NCBI GenBank assembly: GCA_029262895.1
Contig: JAJCYM010000027.1
Coordinates: 124,001 to 188,000 of the forward strand
From: Roseivirga sp.
GTDB lineage: Bacteria; Bacteroidota; Bacteroidia; Cytophagales; Cyclobacteriaceae
Reading direction: 5' to 3'
DNA length: 64,000 nt
This document shows, in pieces, positions 52,367 to 61,155 of this stretch. The position numbers were made by a program, and so were the translations under genes. The notes beneath the pieces are model-generated. The model was not told where the DNA came from and did not search any database. It worked only from the letters and a program-made list of their open reading frames with translations. Every line of letters begins with the position of its first letter. Position 1 is the first letter of the stretch.

Positions 52367-53329
52367 ATGAGCACCATGACTAAACTTACTTATACAGAAA
52401 AGAAGGATACCCGATCTGGCTTTGGAGCCGGACTGTTGGAATTGGGAAGAACCAATGACAATGTGGTCGGGCTTTGCGCTGACTTGATTGGTTCTCTCAA
52501 AATGGGGGATTTCCAAAAGGAATTTCCAGATAGGTTTTTTCAAGTTGGTATTGCTGAGGCCAATATGATGGGCTTGGCTGCAGGAATGACAATTGGTGGT
52601 AAAATTCCATTTACCGGTACTTTCGCTAATTTTTCAACAGGCCGGGTCTACGATCAGATTCGACAATCAATTGCCTATTCAGAAAAGAACGTGAAGATTT
52701 GCGCTTCTCATGCCGGGCTTACGCTAGGTGAAGACGGTGCTACACACCAGATTTTGGAAGACATTGGCATGATGAAAATGTTGCCAAATATGACTGTGAT
52801 CAATCCTTGCGATTTCAATCAAACCAAGGCTGCTACCATCGCCATTGCAGACCATCATGGTCCTGTTTACTTAAGATTCGGTCGCCCTGCTGTTCCAATC
52901 TTTACCCCTGCTGATCAAAAATTTGAAATTGGCAAGGCCATCAAGATGATTGAAGGTGCTGACGTAACCATTTTTGCTACCGGCCATTTGGTTTGGGAAG
53001 CCATTGAGGCCGAAGCAACACTTGAAGCTGAGGGAATCAATGCCGAAGTCATCAATATTCACACCATCAAACCATTGGATGTTGAAGCCATCTTAGAATC
53101 AGTAGGTAGAACGGGTTGTGCTGTTTCAGCAGAAGAACACCAGATGAATGGTGGTCTTGGAGACAGCATAGCACAGACACTTTCATTACATCATCCTGCC
53201 CCACTGGAAATGGTTGCTGTAAATGACTCATTCGGAGAAAGCGGCACTCCTGCTCAGTTGATGACTAAGTATGGTATAGATGCTGCCAATATTGTCAAGG
53301 CGGCAAAAAAGGTAGTGCAAAGGAAATAG
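52367..53329 (+). CDS. Transketolase, C-terminal subunit
   Basis: Second half, 320 residues from ATG 52367 (a further ATG is at 52376; the frame is also open upstream inside the first gene). It has the pyrimidine-binding domain with V-G-I-A-E-A-N-M-M-G-L-A-A-G (the catalytic Glu pairs with ThDP N1'), S-H-A-G-L-T-L-G-E-D-G-A-T-H-Q and Y-L-R-F-G-R, and the C-terminal domain with E-E-H-Q-M-N-G-G-L-G. It forms the active transketolase with the preceding gene product. Confidence 0.93.
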   Translation: MSTMTKLTYTEKKDTRSGFGAGLLELGRTNDNVVGLCADLIGSLKMGDFQKEFPDRFFQVGIAEANMMGLAAGMTIGGKIPFTGTFANFSTGRVYDQIRQSIAYSEKNVKICASHAGLTLGEDGATHQILEDIGMMKMLPNMTVINPCDFNQTKAATIAIADHHGPVYLRFGRPAVPIFTPADQKFEIGKAIKMIEGADVTIFATGHLVWEAIEAEATLEAEGINAEVINIHTIKPLDVEAILESVGRTGCAVSAEEHQMNGGLGDSIAQTLSLHHPAPLEMVAVNDSFGESGTPAQLMTKYGIDAANIVKAAKKVVQRK

Positions 53330-53353
53330 AAATTTATTTAACACCCCCCAAGG

Positions 53354-53380
53354 AAAAGCTCAGTTTACTGGGCTTTTTTT
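53354..53380. terminator. Shared terminator of transketolase and glycosyltransferase genes
   Basis: AAAAGCTCAG pairs with CTGGGCTTTT around a TTTA loop and a T run follows. The stop codon of the convergent glycosyltransferase gene (53365-53367) lies within the loop, so the element serves both directions. Confidence 0.85.
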
Positions 53381-54942
53381 GTGACTAATAATATTTCCTC
53401 TCCCCGGGATTCGAAGGTTTTGTGAACGATCAGACCTGTGCCGGTTGTATCTGTCGGAGAGCATATCCAAAAACTCTTATTGTCGAATCTTGGCTTATGT
53501 GTTAGTGTGGCTTTTCTACCTGCCTCAATATAATAGACGATAGCTCGTGAAATATCGGTTTCCTTAAAAAGGTAGAGGTCCGTTCTCATAGTTTGCCTGG
53601 CAATCTCAACCCCATTTCGTTTGTCATTCGTTGCACCGGAAGTTTCCGCTCGTATCACAGGCATGGTTAATGAAAAACCGAAACGCATGAGCACGAAACA
53701 GGCCACGATCATAATTAACCTGATATGCTGAAATTTCAGGATAACAATTAAAATAGCAATAGCAGCCACTATAAGCAAGACGGACTTGATCACGAGATTA
53801 TCAATAATCTCGAATTGAGGTATAAAGCCCATCGCAGCAGCACCAAGAATAAAGAGAATGGGAATTGTAATGCTTACTATTTTAAGAAACTTCTCTTTCC
53901 ATTTCACTTTGGAGATAAGAAAGAGGTAGGTAATCACTGCAATAGCCAAAGGATACAGCGCATATATGTACCTGGACCTTGCTCCTGTCGAAAACAAATA
54001 AAGCAGTAGGTTAGCTATAAAAATTAAGGTTAAGTAAAGGATAAATGGCTTTTGTTTTATGATGCTGATCAGGTCTTTTCTAAATAAAAAGGGAATGAGC
54101 AGCGCTGCAGGAAGCAGGTTCTTCAAAGTGTCTAAAGGAAAAGCTACTAAATGATTCAAAAACTCCATAAAGCCAGTTTTAACTGCACGATCAGAGGATT
54201 CTGACAAAAGCGTGGTTGTCCAACCTGAAGGATCTTCATAGAGACTATACGCCCAGAAGTAACCACCAACAATCGCGATAAACACTGCTATTCCTGCCAG
54301 GTGCTGGAAGGAGATTAATCTCTTGAAATCCCGCTTCATCAAGAAATACACCAACAAGGAAATTCCCACAAATGGAAGTGAAGGCAAACCCTTAGTCAGA
54401 AAGCCCAGCGCACTTAGGAAATAGGCCAACATGAATAAACCATAGTAATGTTGCCTTTCTCCAAAATCATAAATCACGGTGAACACCAGCAAGGTTAACA
54501 GCGAATAGAAAAGGTCGATTTCACCCAGGGTTGAGAAATAAAAGAGGATATCTACACTCACTAGAAAAAGCAAAGTAGAATAAGCTGCAACACGCTCTGC
54601 GATATGCTTTCGGCAAAAGCGAAAAAGCACAGCTCCCATGAACACAAAAGAGGCTACTGAAAAGAACCTCGTTGCCAACTCTGAGTATGAGCCGAATAGC
54701 TTGTAGCTCATAATCAAAACCCAATTGTAAACCGGAGGCTTTTTGAAATACAATTCTCCTGTTTGTGTAGGTACTATCCAATTGTCTGAAAAGATCATTT
54801 CAAGGGCAATCAAACCCCTCCTTGGCTCTTCCAGGGTGAGTGGGTAAATACCCAGGTTTAGAAAGAGCGCGACCAGCAACATGATGAATACAAATATCAT
54901 CAAGCGCTTTTCTATCACAGATAAATTCTGATCGCTGAGCAT
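53365..54942 (-). CDS. GT39/ArnT-like membrane glycosyltransferase
   Basis: A 525-residue GT-C-type transferase with about eleven to twelve membrane helices. The first periplasmic loop holds L-E-E-P-R-R-G-L-I-A-L-E-M, equivalent to the acidic catalytic motif of ArnT/PMT proteins, followed by Y-F-K-K-P-P-V-Y-N-W near 60-75. A C-terminal soluble region (about 440-525) completes it. It would transfer a sugar from a polyprenyl-phosphate donor to lipid A or another envelope acceptor. A -7 element abuts its start. Confidence 0.85.
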   Translation of the reverse strand: MLSDQNLSVIEKRLMIFVFIMLLVALFLNLGIYPLTLEEPRRGLIALEMIFSDNWIVPTQTGELYFKKPPVYNWVLIMSYKLFGSYSELATRFFSVASFVFMGAVLFRFCRKHIAERVAAYSTLLFLVSVDILFYFSTLGEIDLFYSLLTLLVFTVIYDFGERQHYYGLFMLAYFLSALGFLTKGLPSLPFVGISLLVYFLMKRDFKRLISFQHLAGIAVFIAIVGGYFWAYSLYEDPSGWTTTLLSESSDRAVKTGFMEFLNHLVAFPLDTLKNLLPAALLIPFLFRKDLISIIKQKPFILYLTLIFIANLLLYLFSTGARSRYIYALYPLAIAVITYLFLISKVKWKEKFLKIVSITIPILFILGAAAMGFIPQFEIIDNLVIKSVLLIVAAIAILIVILKFQHIRLIMIVACFVLMRFGFSLTMPVIRAETSGATNDKRNGVEIARQTMRTDLYLFKETDISRAIVYYIEAGRKATLTHKPRFDNKSFWICSPTDTTGTGLIVHKTFESRGEEILLVTKKAQ

Positions 54943-54946
54943 TTGC

Positions 54947-54954
54947 CAAAACTA
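54947..54954 (-). promoter_or_regulatory. Putative -7 box of the glycosyltransferase gene
   Basis: TAGTTTTG (minus strand) fits TAnnTTTG and ends 4 bases before the ATG at 54942. The intergenic region is only 83 bases, so a leaderless transcript is likely if the box is used. Confidence 0.4.
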
Positions 54955-55013
54955 ATACTTCCTGCATTATCATCAGACCCGTAGATTAACTTTCTTGATA
55001 TGTTCACTATGCT

Positions 55014-55021
55014 TAGCTTTG
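55014..55021 (+). promoter_or_regulatory. Putative -7 box of the aminotransferase gene
   Basis: TAGCTTTG fits TAnnTTTG and ends 4 bases before the ATG at 55026. It mirrors the box on the other strand of the same divergent spacer. Confidence 0.4.
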
Positions 55022-55025
55022 CGGA

Positions 55026-56216
55026 ATGAACTCAGAGGAGATTTTCTTTAATAAACTTGCTCAAACTTCCCCTCATCCGATGACGCTGGAAATAGATCGT
55101 GCTGAAGGCACCTTTATTTATGATAAATCCGGAAAGCGCTACTACGACCTTATTTCTGGAATTGCAGTGACCAATATTGGCCATAGACATCCCGAGGTAA
55201 TTGAAGCTGTAAAGGCACAGGTGGACAAATACATGCATGTGATGGCATATGGAGAGTTTGTACAAAATCCCCAAAACCTATTGGCAGAGAAGCTTACTTC
55301 ACTCCTGCCACCAACTCTGGATTGCTGTTATTTCGTCAACTCTGGCACAGAAGCCAATGAGGGTGCATTGAAGCTTGCCAAACGGGTTACAGGAAGGACC
55401 GAGATCATCTCCTGCAAAAACTCCTACCACGGCAGTACTCATGGGTCTTTGAGCGTTTCGGGAAATGAGACTAAAAAATTTGCCTTCAGGCCACTTCTAC
55501 CGGATGTTCAATTTATTGAGTTCAATAACAATCAAGACCTCAATCAAATATCGACTAAGACAGCCTGTGTGATTATTGAGCCAATACAAGGGGATGCGGG
55601 AGTCAGAATCCCAGACCAGAATTATCTTAAGGCACTGCGTGCGCGTTGCTCTGAAGTCGGGGCTCTCTTGATTTTTGACGAAGTGCAAACCGGCTTTGGA
55701 CGCACAGGAACTCTATTTTCCTTTGAGCATTACGATGTTGTTCCTGATATTCTAACTGTAGCTAAGGCAATGGGAGGTGGAATGCCTATTGGCGCATTTA
55801 TTTCGTCAAAACATAATATGTCCTTGCTTACGCACGGCCCAATGCTCGGCCACATCACCACATTCGGTGGTCACCCCGTGAATTGTGCTGCCGCCATGGC
55901 TAATCTCGAAATACTTACAGAAAATGGATTATTGAGTGCTGTGGAAGTCAAGGGTCAGTTGTTTGAAGAACTATTGCAACACCCCTCCATCAAAGAAATC
56001 CGAAGAAAGGGCCTTATGATGGCAATTGAGTTTGATAGTCCTGAAACCGTTCAGCAAATTGTGGAGGCCTGTCTTGAGAAGGGGGTGATTACCTTTTGGT
56101 TTCTTTCATGCCCTGATAGTTTCCGGCTGTCACCTCCTCTTAATATCTCTGAGGAAGAGATCAGGGACTCATGCAGATTGATCATAGAAGCCATTGACTT
56201 GACTGGCTTGGGTTAG
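55026..56216 (+). CDS. Class III PLP-dependent aminotransferase
   Basis: A 396-residue fold-type I aminotransferase (acetylornithine/4-aminobutyrate group). Motifs are D-L-I-S-G-I-A-V-T-N-I-G-H, F-V-N-S-G-T-E-A-N-E-G-A, Y-H-G-S-T-H-G, L-I-F-D-E-V-Q-T-G-F-G-R-T-G (Asp holds the pyridine N), and the PLP lysine in A-K-A-M-G-G-G near 254. Length matches ArgD-like enzymes. It is not flanked by arginine or lysine genes, so the substrate (N-acetylornithine, ornithine, GABA, or other) is undecided. Divergent from the glycosyltransferase gene. Confidence 0.9.
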   Translation: MNSEEIFFNKLAQTSPHPMTLEIDRAEGTFIYDKSGKRYYDLISGIAVTNIGHRHPEVIEAVKAQVDKYMHVMAYGEFVQNPQNLLAEKLTSLLPPTLDCCYFVNSGTEANEGALKLAKRVTGRTEIISCKNSYHGSTHGSLSVSGNETKKFAFRPLLPDVQFIEFNNNQDLNQISTKTACVIIEPIQGDAGVRIPDQNYLKALRARCSEVGALLIFDEVQTGFGRTGTLFSFEHYDVVPDILTVAKAMGGGMPIGAFISSKHNMSLLTHGPMLGHITTFGGHPVNCAAAMANLEILTENGLLSAVEVKGQLFEELLQHPSIKEIRRKGLMMAIEFDSPETVQQIVEACLEKGVITFWFLSCPDSFRLSPPLNISEEEIRDSCRLIIEAIDLTGLG

Positions 56217-56227
56217 TTAGAACTCTA

Positions 56228-56280
56228 GTCACCTGATGACTTGAAGTCATCGGATGACTACTTGAGGTCATCGGATGACT
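56228..56280. repeat. Cluster of short palindromic repeats
   Basis: The 21-base unit GAAGTCATCGGATGACTACTT-like pattern recurs: GATGACTT-G-AAGTCATC is a perfect 8-base inverted repeat (56234-56250), followed by GATGAC...GTCATC (56254-56273) and a final GATGAC. TCATCGGATGACTA occurs twice. It lies in a convergent intergenic region. Confidence 0.6.
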
Positions 56281-56303
56281 ATTACATTTTCGACAAATAA
56301 AAA

Positions 56304-56324
56304 ACCACTGCTTTTGGCAGTGGT
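56304..56324. terminator. Bidirectional terminator
   Basis: ACCACTGC (56304-56311) and GCAGTGGT (56317-56324) with a 5-base loop; AAAA precedes and T-rich sequence follows. Between the aminotransferase and the convergent lipoprotein gene. Confidence 0.75.
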
Positions 56325-56347
56325 CGATTTCTTAAGTTGAATTGAGC

Positions 56348-56875
56348 TTACTGACCGGGAACTCCGGAGGCAATCACCTTATAGTCACTTTGCTCAAGTA
56401 CATGAATTTTCTCTTCTCCCATGTAAACAAAGTCTACTTTAAATTTATCGAGATCTTCAATACTTCCTTTACAAACCAGAAGCATGGCTTCGCAACCAAT
56501 TTGAATGCATCGTTCCAGCTCTTTTTCTCTGATGCTAATGTTGATGTGCTTATCATCTTCTCGGGCCAAAACAATACCAGAGTTACCTAACTGCGTCTTT
56601 TTGAAAGGATAGATGTGGAAATTAGGTCCAAGTTTGTCTACTTCAAACTTAGACAGATCAAGTTTATCGATGGCGGCATCTGCCAATAGGGTGACATATC
56701 CATCTTTGATGCCAACAGCGGAGTTCAAGATAATGTCTCCATTGCCAAGATGCACGGTAGCACCCAGCAACAGCGTACCTTCTTTCTCCTCATACATTCG
56801 GAGATTAGAATCCGCACAGCCACCGATGACAATCATCAGCATCAATGCAGCACACCACTTTATTGACTTTTTCAT
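56348..56875 (-). CDS. Lipoprotein resembling an amidohydrolase N-terminal remnant
   Basis: A 175-residue lipoprotein from ATG 56875 (MKKSIKWCAALMLMIVIGGC, lipobox I-G-G-C); an ATG 8 codons earlier is possible. The mature N-terminus G-A-T-V-H-L-G-N-G-D-I-I-L-N-S-A-V-G-I-K-D-G-Y-V and the later F-H-I-Y-P and L-G-N-S-G-I-V-L-A-R-E resemble the beta-sandwich and entry segment of imidazolonepropionase-like amidohydrolases, which read HIYPGLI and L-G-L-x-E-I-x-A-V-R. The metal-binding HxH and catalytic barrel are absent. It could be a degenerate or repurposed relative (inference). Alone between terminators. Confidence 0.6.
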   Translation of the reverse strand: MKKSIKWCAALMLMIVIGGCADSNLRMYEEKEGTLLLGATVHLGNGDIILNSAVGIKDGYVTLLADAAIDKLDLSKFEVDKLGPNFHIYPFKKTQLGNSGIVLAREDDKHINISIREKELERCIQIGCEAMLLVCKGSIEDLDKFKVDFVYMGEEKIHVLEQSDYKVIASGVPGQ

Positions 56876-56961
56876 ATTCGTTATTTGCCCCATCAACAAT
56901 ATCTAAAAAAACATTTTAGATGGCCTAGGCTTGGAAAAGTTGTACTTATCCAATAACAAAA

Positions 56962-57498
56962 TTACGAAATTTTCTCAATAATCAAATTATGATTGGTATA
57001 AATACAGATGTCAGCCGCGATTTTAAGGCTTTCTTCTACAATTTTCAGACTGTCCAGGTCACCAGCATGGGTAACTAAAGCCTGAGCAGCTGCTTGGGCG
57101 TACATACTTCCAGATCCAATTGCCGCAATCCCATTATCCGGTTCTAAGACATCTCCTGTTCCTGATAGAATTAGAATATCTTCCTTGTCAGCCACAATGA
57201 GCATGGACTCAAGTTTTCTCAAATAGCGATCCATACGCCAATCTTTTGCCAATTCAATGGCTGCTCTCTTCATATTGCCTCCATACGAATTGAGCTTTTC
57301 GTCAAAGCGTTCTAAAAGTGTAAAAGCATCGGCTGTTGAACCAGCAAAGCCTGTCACCACTTTCCCATCCTGCAGCTTCCGGATTTTCTTCACGTTGCTT
57401 TTGGCTACTGTATTTCCCATAGTGGCCTGACCATCTGCACCAATTGATATAGAGCCATTATGTTTTACCGCTAAGACGGTTGTTGATCTGATCTTCAT
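56962..57498 (-). CDS. hslV: ATP-dependent protease subunit HslV
   Basis: Proteasome-like peptidase of the HslUV (ClpYQ) complex, 178 residues. Mature HslV starts at a Thr nucleophile, here in R-S-T-T-V-L-A-V (Thr6 or Thr7). Other family features are [32 protein letters not shown] and the [16 protein letters not shown] strand-helix. The cytoplasmic partner gene hslU is not in the window. It is about 60 bases from the E2 gene, with a terminator between them. Confidence 0.95.
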   Translation of the reverse strand: MKIRSTTVLAVKHNGSISIGADGQATMGNTVAKSNVKKIRKLQDGKVVTGFAGSTADAFTLLERFDEKLNSYGGNMKRAAIELAKDWRMDRYLRKLESMLIVADKEDILILSGTGDVLEPDNGIAAIGSGSMYAQAAAQALVTHAGDLDSLKIVEESLKIAADICIYTNHNLIIEKIS

Positions 57499-57510
57499 AA
57501 TTCCTTGCGT

Positions 57511-57540
57511 TAATAAAAAGTCCCGCTTTCTAACGGGACA
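57511..57540 (-). terminator. Terminator between hslV and the E2 gene
   Basis: GTCCCG (57521-57526) and CGGGAC (57535-57540) with a T-rich minus-strand tail at 57511-57520. It lies 5' to the E2 gene end, downstream of hslV on the minus strand. Confidence 0.6.
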
Positions 57541-57556
57541 GAATTGTAAAAAGTTC

Positions 57557-59203
57557 TTAAATCAGAATCCTCACCGGATCCTCAAGTAGCCCTTTGAATG
57601 TTTGCAGGAATGCAGAACCGACTGCTCCGTCCACTACCCTATGGTCACAAGACAGGGTGACTTTCATGATGTTACCAATAGCCAGTTGTCCATCCACTAC
57701 AATTGCGGTTTGCTTAATACCGCCAACAGCCATAATACAGGCATCTGGTGGATTAATGATTGCCGTGAATTCTTCAATGCCGAACATACCCAGGTTGGAA
57801 ATTGTAAATGTATTTCCCTCCCAATCTTGTGGCTGAAGTTCTTTTTTATGAGCCCTGCCGGCCAGGTCTTTCACCTCTGCCGCTATATGCGAGAGTGGTT
57901 TGTTATCTGCAAATCTGACGACAGGCACAAGAAGCCCATCATCAACAGCCACGGCCACTCCAATGTGGATATGATGGTTTGTTCGAACTTTGTCTTCCAG
58001 CCATGATGAATTCACTTGCGGATGCTGTCTCAAAGCCGCAGCGGCCGCCTTGATTACCAGATCATTGAATGAAATCTTAACCGGAGACACTTCATTCATG
58101 CTCTTTCTGGCCTCAATAGCCTTGTCCATATTTATTTCCATCGTGAGATAGAAATGGGGGGCTGTGAACTTACTTTCAGCCAGACGCTTGGCGATGGTCT
58201 TTCTCATTTGAGAAACTCTGACCTCGTCATAGCTCTCCTCACCTACTACGCTTGGTAGGGCAACCGAAGCTGGTGCCTCAACGGCCTTTGGTGCAGCGGC
58301 CGGACTGGCAGCAGGCACAAAGTTCTCCACATCTCTTTTCACTATTCTACCGCCATCACCCGAACCTGGTACCTGAGCGATATCAATACCTTTATCCGCG
58401 GCAAGCTTCTTCGCCAAGGGTGAAGCTTTCACTCTGCCGTTTGAGCTTGCCACGGGGGCTGTCACCGCTTCTTGTGGTGTAGGCGCTACGGCTGTTTCGA
58501 TAGGCTCTTCTTTAGAAGGAATCAAATTATCTTCGGTAGGCTTTGCCTCTGCTCCTCCTTGCGATTCTGTTTTGAGCAAAAGCTCATAGTCAGCTCCGGC
58601 CTCTCCAACAATGGCCAAAACACCATCAACTTTCACCGCTTCACCTTCCTTGGCTCCTAAATACAAAATGATGCCATCATGATAAGACTCATATTCCATG
58701 GTAGCCTTATCGGTATCCACATCAGCTACTAGCTCTCCTGATTCAACACTATCTCCTACTTTCTTATGCCATGCTGAGATCACCCCTTCTTCCATGGTGT
58801 CACTCATTTTCGGCATTCTTACTATTTCAGCTTTTACTGAGGAAGTGTCAACAGCCTCAGCGGTTGCTACCGTAACAGAAGCTTTTGTTCCACCACTGTC
58901 TGCCTGCTCTGCCATAGTCTCTGGCTCAGCTGCGCCACCATCTAAAAGGCTTTTAAAATCTTCATTTGCTTCTCCTACAATGGCCAAGATTCCATCCACT
59001 TTCACCGCTTCCCCTTCCTCAGCACCAAGGTATAGTACCGTTCCGTCATTGTATGACTCATAGTCCATGGTTGCCTTGTCTGTTTCAACCTCAGCCATCA
59101 ATTCACCTGACTCCACAGTATCTCCCACCTTTTTATGCCAAACCGCGATCACCCCTTCCTCCATGGTATCGCTCATTTTGGGCATTCTTACGATTTCAGC
59201 CAT
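57557..59203 (-). CDS. Dihydrolipoamide acetyltransferase (E2) with two lipoyl domains
   Basis: E2 core of a 2-oxoacid dehydrogenase complex, most likely pyruvate dehydrogenase, 548 residues. Two lipoyl domains (about 1-80 and 124-205) have the lipoyl lysines in E-T-D-K-A-T-M-D-Y (Lys43) and D-T-D-K-A-T-M-E-Y (Lys166). The E3/E1-binding domain is at about 258-295 ([10 protein letters not shown]), and the catalytic domain ends with S-C-D-H-R-V-V-D-G (His521, Asp525). The two lipoyl domains are nearly alike. The E1 and E3 genes are not adjacent. It has a good promoter upstream. Confidence 0.93.
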   Translation of the reverse strand: MAEIVRMPKMSDTMEEGVIAVWHKKVGDTVESGELMAEVETDKATMDYESYNDGTVLYLGAEEGEAVKVDGILAIVGEANEDFKSLLDGGAAEPETMAEQADSGGTKASVTVATAEAVDTSSVKAEIVRMPKMSDTMEEGVISAWHKKVGDSVESGELVADVDTDKATMEYESYHDGIILYLGAKEGEAVKVDGVLAIVGEAGADYELLLKTESQGGAEAKPTEDNLIPSKEEPIETAVAPTPQEAVTAPVASSNGRVKASPLAKKLAADKGIDIAQVPGSGDGGRIVKRDVENFVPAASPAAAPKAVEAPASVALPSVVGEESYDEVRVSQMRKTIAKRLAESKFTAPHFYLTMEINMDKAIEARKSMNEVSPVKISFNDLVIKAAAAALRQHPQVNSSWLEDKVRTNHHIHIGVAVAVDDGLLVPVVRFADNKPLSHIAAEVKDLAGRAHKKELQPQDWEGNTFTISNLGMFGIEEFTAIINPPDACIMAVGGIKQTAIVVDGQLAIGNIMKVTLSCDHRVVDGAVGSAFLQTFKGLLEDPVRILI

Positions 59204-59226
59204 CTATCTACATCAAATTTGAGGGT

Positions 59227-59258
59227 CAAAAATAGGTTTTAATCAAGCTATATTCAAA
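59227..59258 (-). promoter_or_regulatory. Promoter of the E2 gene
   Basis: On the minus strand TTTG (59258-59255), 20 bases, then TATTTTTG (59234-59227), matching both Bacteroidota elements, 23 bases before the ATG. Confidence 0.65.
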
Positions 59259-59402
59259 TAAATAATTGGCATTCATCCTTTGGGCAATCGGAATGTTTTT
59301 ATGGAGTTTTTATTTAAACAAAAATCACCTTTGTCTATGGGTTTCATAATTGCCTCCTATTAGTTTTTCTCCCCAATATATTCTAAATTCACACACCTGC
59401 TT

Positions 59403-60101
59403 ATGCCGATCAACTACTCAATATCCACTTCAGCTGATGCGCTTGAAGAGTTCTTCAATATTGAAGTATCAGGGAAATATATACCCGTATTCAACTGCCA
59501 TCCTACCCAGCTATTGCCAGTAATCACCAGCGAAAATCCGGAAGGGCTTTCCTTTTTTTATTGGGGTATCAATCCGGGTTTTGTGAAAAGCAAAGGGGTT
59601 AGTCAGAAACTACTATTCGCCCCTTCAGAGGAATTGCTGCTTAAGGCAAGCCTGAAAAAGAATCTCAAAAACAATCGTTGCGTTATTTTAGCCGATGGTT
59701 TTTATGCCTGGAAAACTCTTTCAAAAAAAGGCAGAGTTCCTTATCGTTTCCACATGAATGATAACATGCCCTTTGCCATTGCCGGGCTTTGGGATGAATT
59801 CGACAATGAAGAGGGTGAAACAATTCACACTTTTACGATGATCACTACCCCTGCCAGCAAGGATGTTTCAGATATTGCTGATCGAATGCCCGCCATTCTC
59901 AATGAAGACCTCATTATTGAATGGCTTAATGATTCCAACTCCGAGGAAAGCGTAATTTCGTTTATCAAGCCTTATGAGGAAAAACCCATGGACAGGTATA
60001 CTGTCAACCCCAGGTTGGATGATCCCGAGTTTAATCACCCTGATTTATTGATCAAGGTTCCTGCAGCTGATCAGTTTGGGAATTTCACGCTTTTCAATTA
60101 G
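59403..60101 (+). CDS. SRAP (YedK/HMCES-like) protein lacking catalytic residues
   Basis: A 232-residue SOS-response-associated-peptidase-fold protein. The fold markers are present: Y-S-I-S-T-S-A-D-A-L-E-E-F-F, C-H-P-T-Q-L-L-P-V-I, W-G-I-N-P-G-F, R-C-V-I-L-A-D-G-F-Y-A-W-K and D-R-M-P-A-I-L. In YedK the abasic-site cross-link needs Cys2, Asn75, Glu105 and His160. Here residue 2 is Pro, Asn75 is replaced by Phe72, the GFYEW Glu by Ala102, and the His before DRMP by Ala159. It therefore should not form the thiazolidine link. It may bind DNA or serve another purpose. The TPR gene starts 7 bases later, so the two are probably cotranscribed. Confidence 0.85.
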   Translation: MPINYSISTSADALEEFFNIEVSGKYIPVFNCHPTQLLPVITSENPEGLSFFYWGINPGFVKSKGVSQKLLFAPSEELLLKASLKKNLKNNRCVILADGFYAWKTLSKKGRVPYRFHMNDNMPFAIAGLWDEFDNEEGETIHTFTMITTPASKDVSDIADRMPAILNEDLIIEWLNDSNSEESVISFIKPYEEKPMDRYTVNPRLDDPEFNHPDLLIKVPAADQFGNFTLFN

Positions 60102-60108
60102 TGTCTGA

Positions 60109-61149
60109 ATGACTCGGTCAAAGAGTATAGGGCATATCTTACTTCCGATATTCTTTTTCGTCCTGATCTTTTCGCAAGGTGAAGTTTGTCTGGCACAACC
60201 AGAACAAACAACAGTGTATGACAATGAAATAAGTAATGCTGTCTTGTTGTCAGAAAAGGCCCTGTTTGAGGCAAAACTGGAAGAGGCTAAACAACTTGTT
60301 ACGTCAAGTCGATATAATAACGATAGCCGTTTCACTTCCAAGCATAGAATACAGCTAGTTCTCCAGCAAATGCGTGTGGAGGGTATTACCAATATTTTGT
60401 ACATGCAACGCTCCGATGTCGCCAGGAATCTGAACCTTCTTTTGGAGCTATTACCTCATGCCGAAAAACTCGAATCGAAGAGCTTGCAAGGCAATTTTTA
60501 TCTCACGCTTTCTTCTGCATACCGATCTAATCGCAACCTGGAAATGTCAATGGCCTATGAAAAAAAGGCACTCGATCTATTCAATTCAGTAAATGATTTT
60601 GAGTCTGTTGCAAAAATGAGAGCTAACCTTATTTCCAGACGGCACAACAGTCTCTTTGCTGAGGGGCATAAAGATGAAATTCTATTGTTGATACCCAGAT
60701 ATCAGGAAGAAATCAAGTATGCTGAATCGTATAGTAAATACGCACTTGCTTACAATACAAGACATCTTGCCCAAATACATCGAAGGCAAACCCTAAACTA
60801 TTCGGAATCCTTAAGACTGTTTAATCAATCCCTTCGGTTAAGGCAGGAAATCGCTTTCAAACCCTTTATTCCTGCTTCTTACTCATCATTGGCTGACGTC
60901 TATACGGCTATGGGCGAATATATCAAGGCCATTGAAACTTATGAGAAGACCCTGGAACTGGCTCTGGAAATAGGTTTCGTCAGATACGAATTCTATCCTT
61001 TATACCAGATAGGCACTATCTATCTGAACAACGAGGATAAAGTTCAAGCATTAGAATTCTTTCAAAAAGCACTGGAATCTGCCTCCTCCAATAACTATCA
61101 GGGTGGTATAGATCAGGCAAGAAGGAAAATTGATGAAATCAATAATTAA
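60109..61149 (+). CDS. Exported tetratricopeptide-repeat protein
   Basis: A 346-residue exported protein (signal 1-29, ending VCLAQ). From about residue 100 on it consists of TPR-like helical hairpins, clearest near the C-terminus (ASYSSLADVYTAMGEYIKAI, YPLYQIGTIYLNNEDKVQAL). There is no C-terminal kinase, DNA-binding or transmembrane domain as in the longer TPR-sensor proteins of Bacteroidota. It probably scaffolds an envelope interaction. It follows the SRAP-like gene by 7 bases; the reason for that pairing is unknown. Confidence 0.8.
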   Translation: MTRSKSIGHILLPIFFFVLIFSQGEVCLAQPEQTTVYDNEISNAVLLSEKALFEAKLEEAKQLVTSSRYNNDSRFTSKHRIQLVLQQMRVEGITNILYMQRSDVARNLNLLLELLPHAEKLESKSLQGNFYLTLSSAYRSNRNLEMSMAYEKKALDLFNSVNDFESVAKMRANLISRRHNSLFAEGHKDEILLLIPRYQEEIKYAESYSKYALAYNTRHLAQIHRRQTLNYSESLRLFNQSLRLRQEIAFKPFIPASYSSLADVYTAMGEYIKAIETYEKTLELALEIGFVRYEFYPLYQIGTIYLNNEDKVQALEFFQKALESASSNNYQGGIDQARRKIDEINN

Positions 61150-61155
61150 GAAGAA

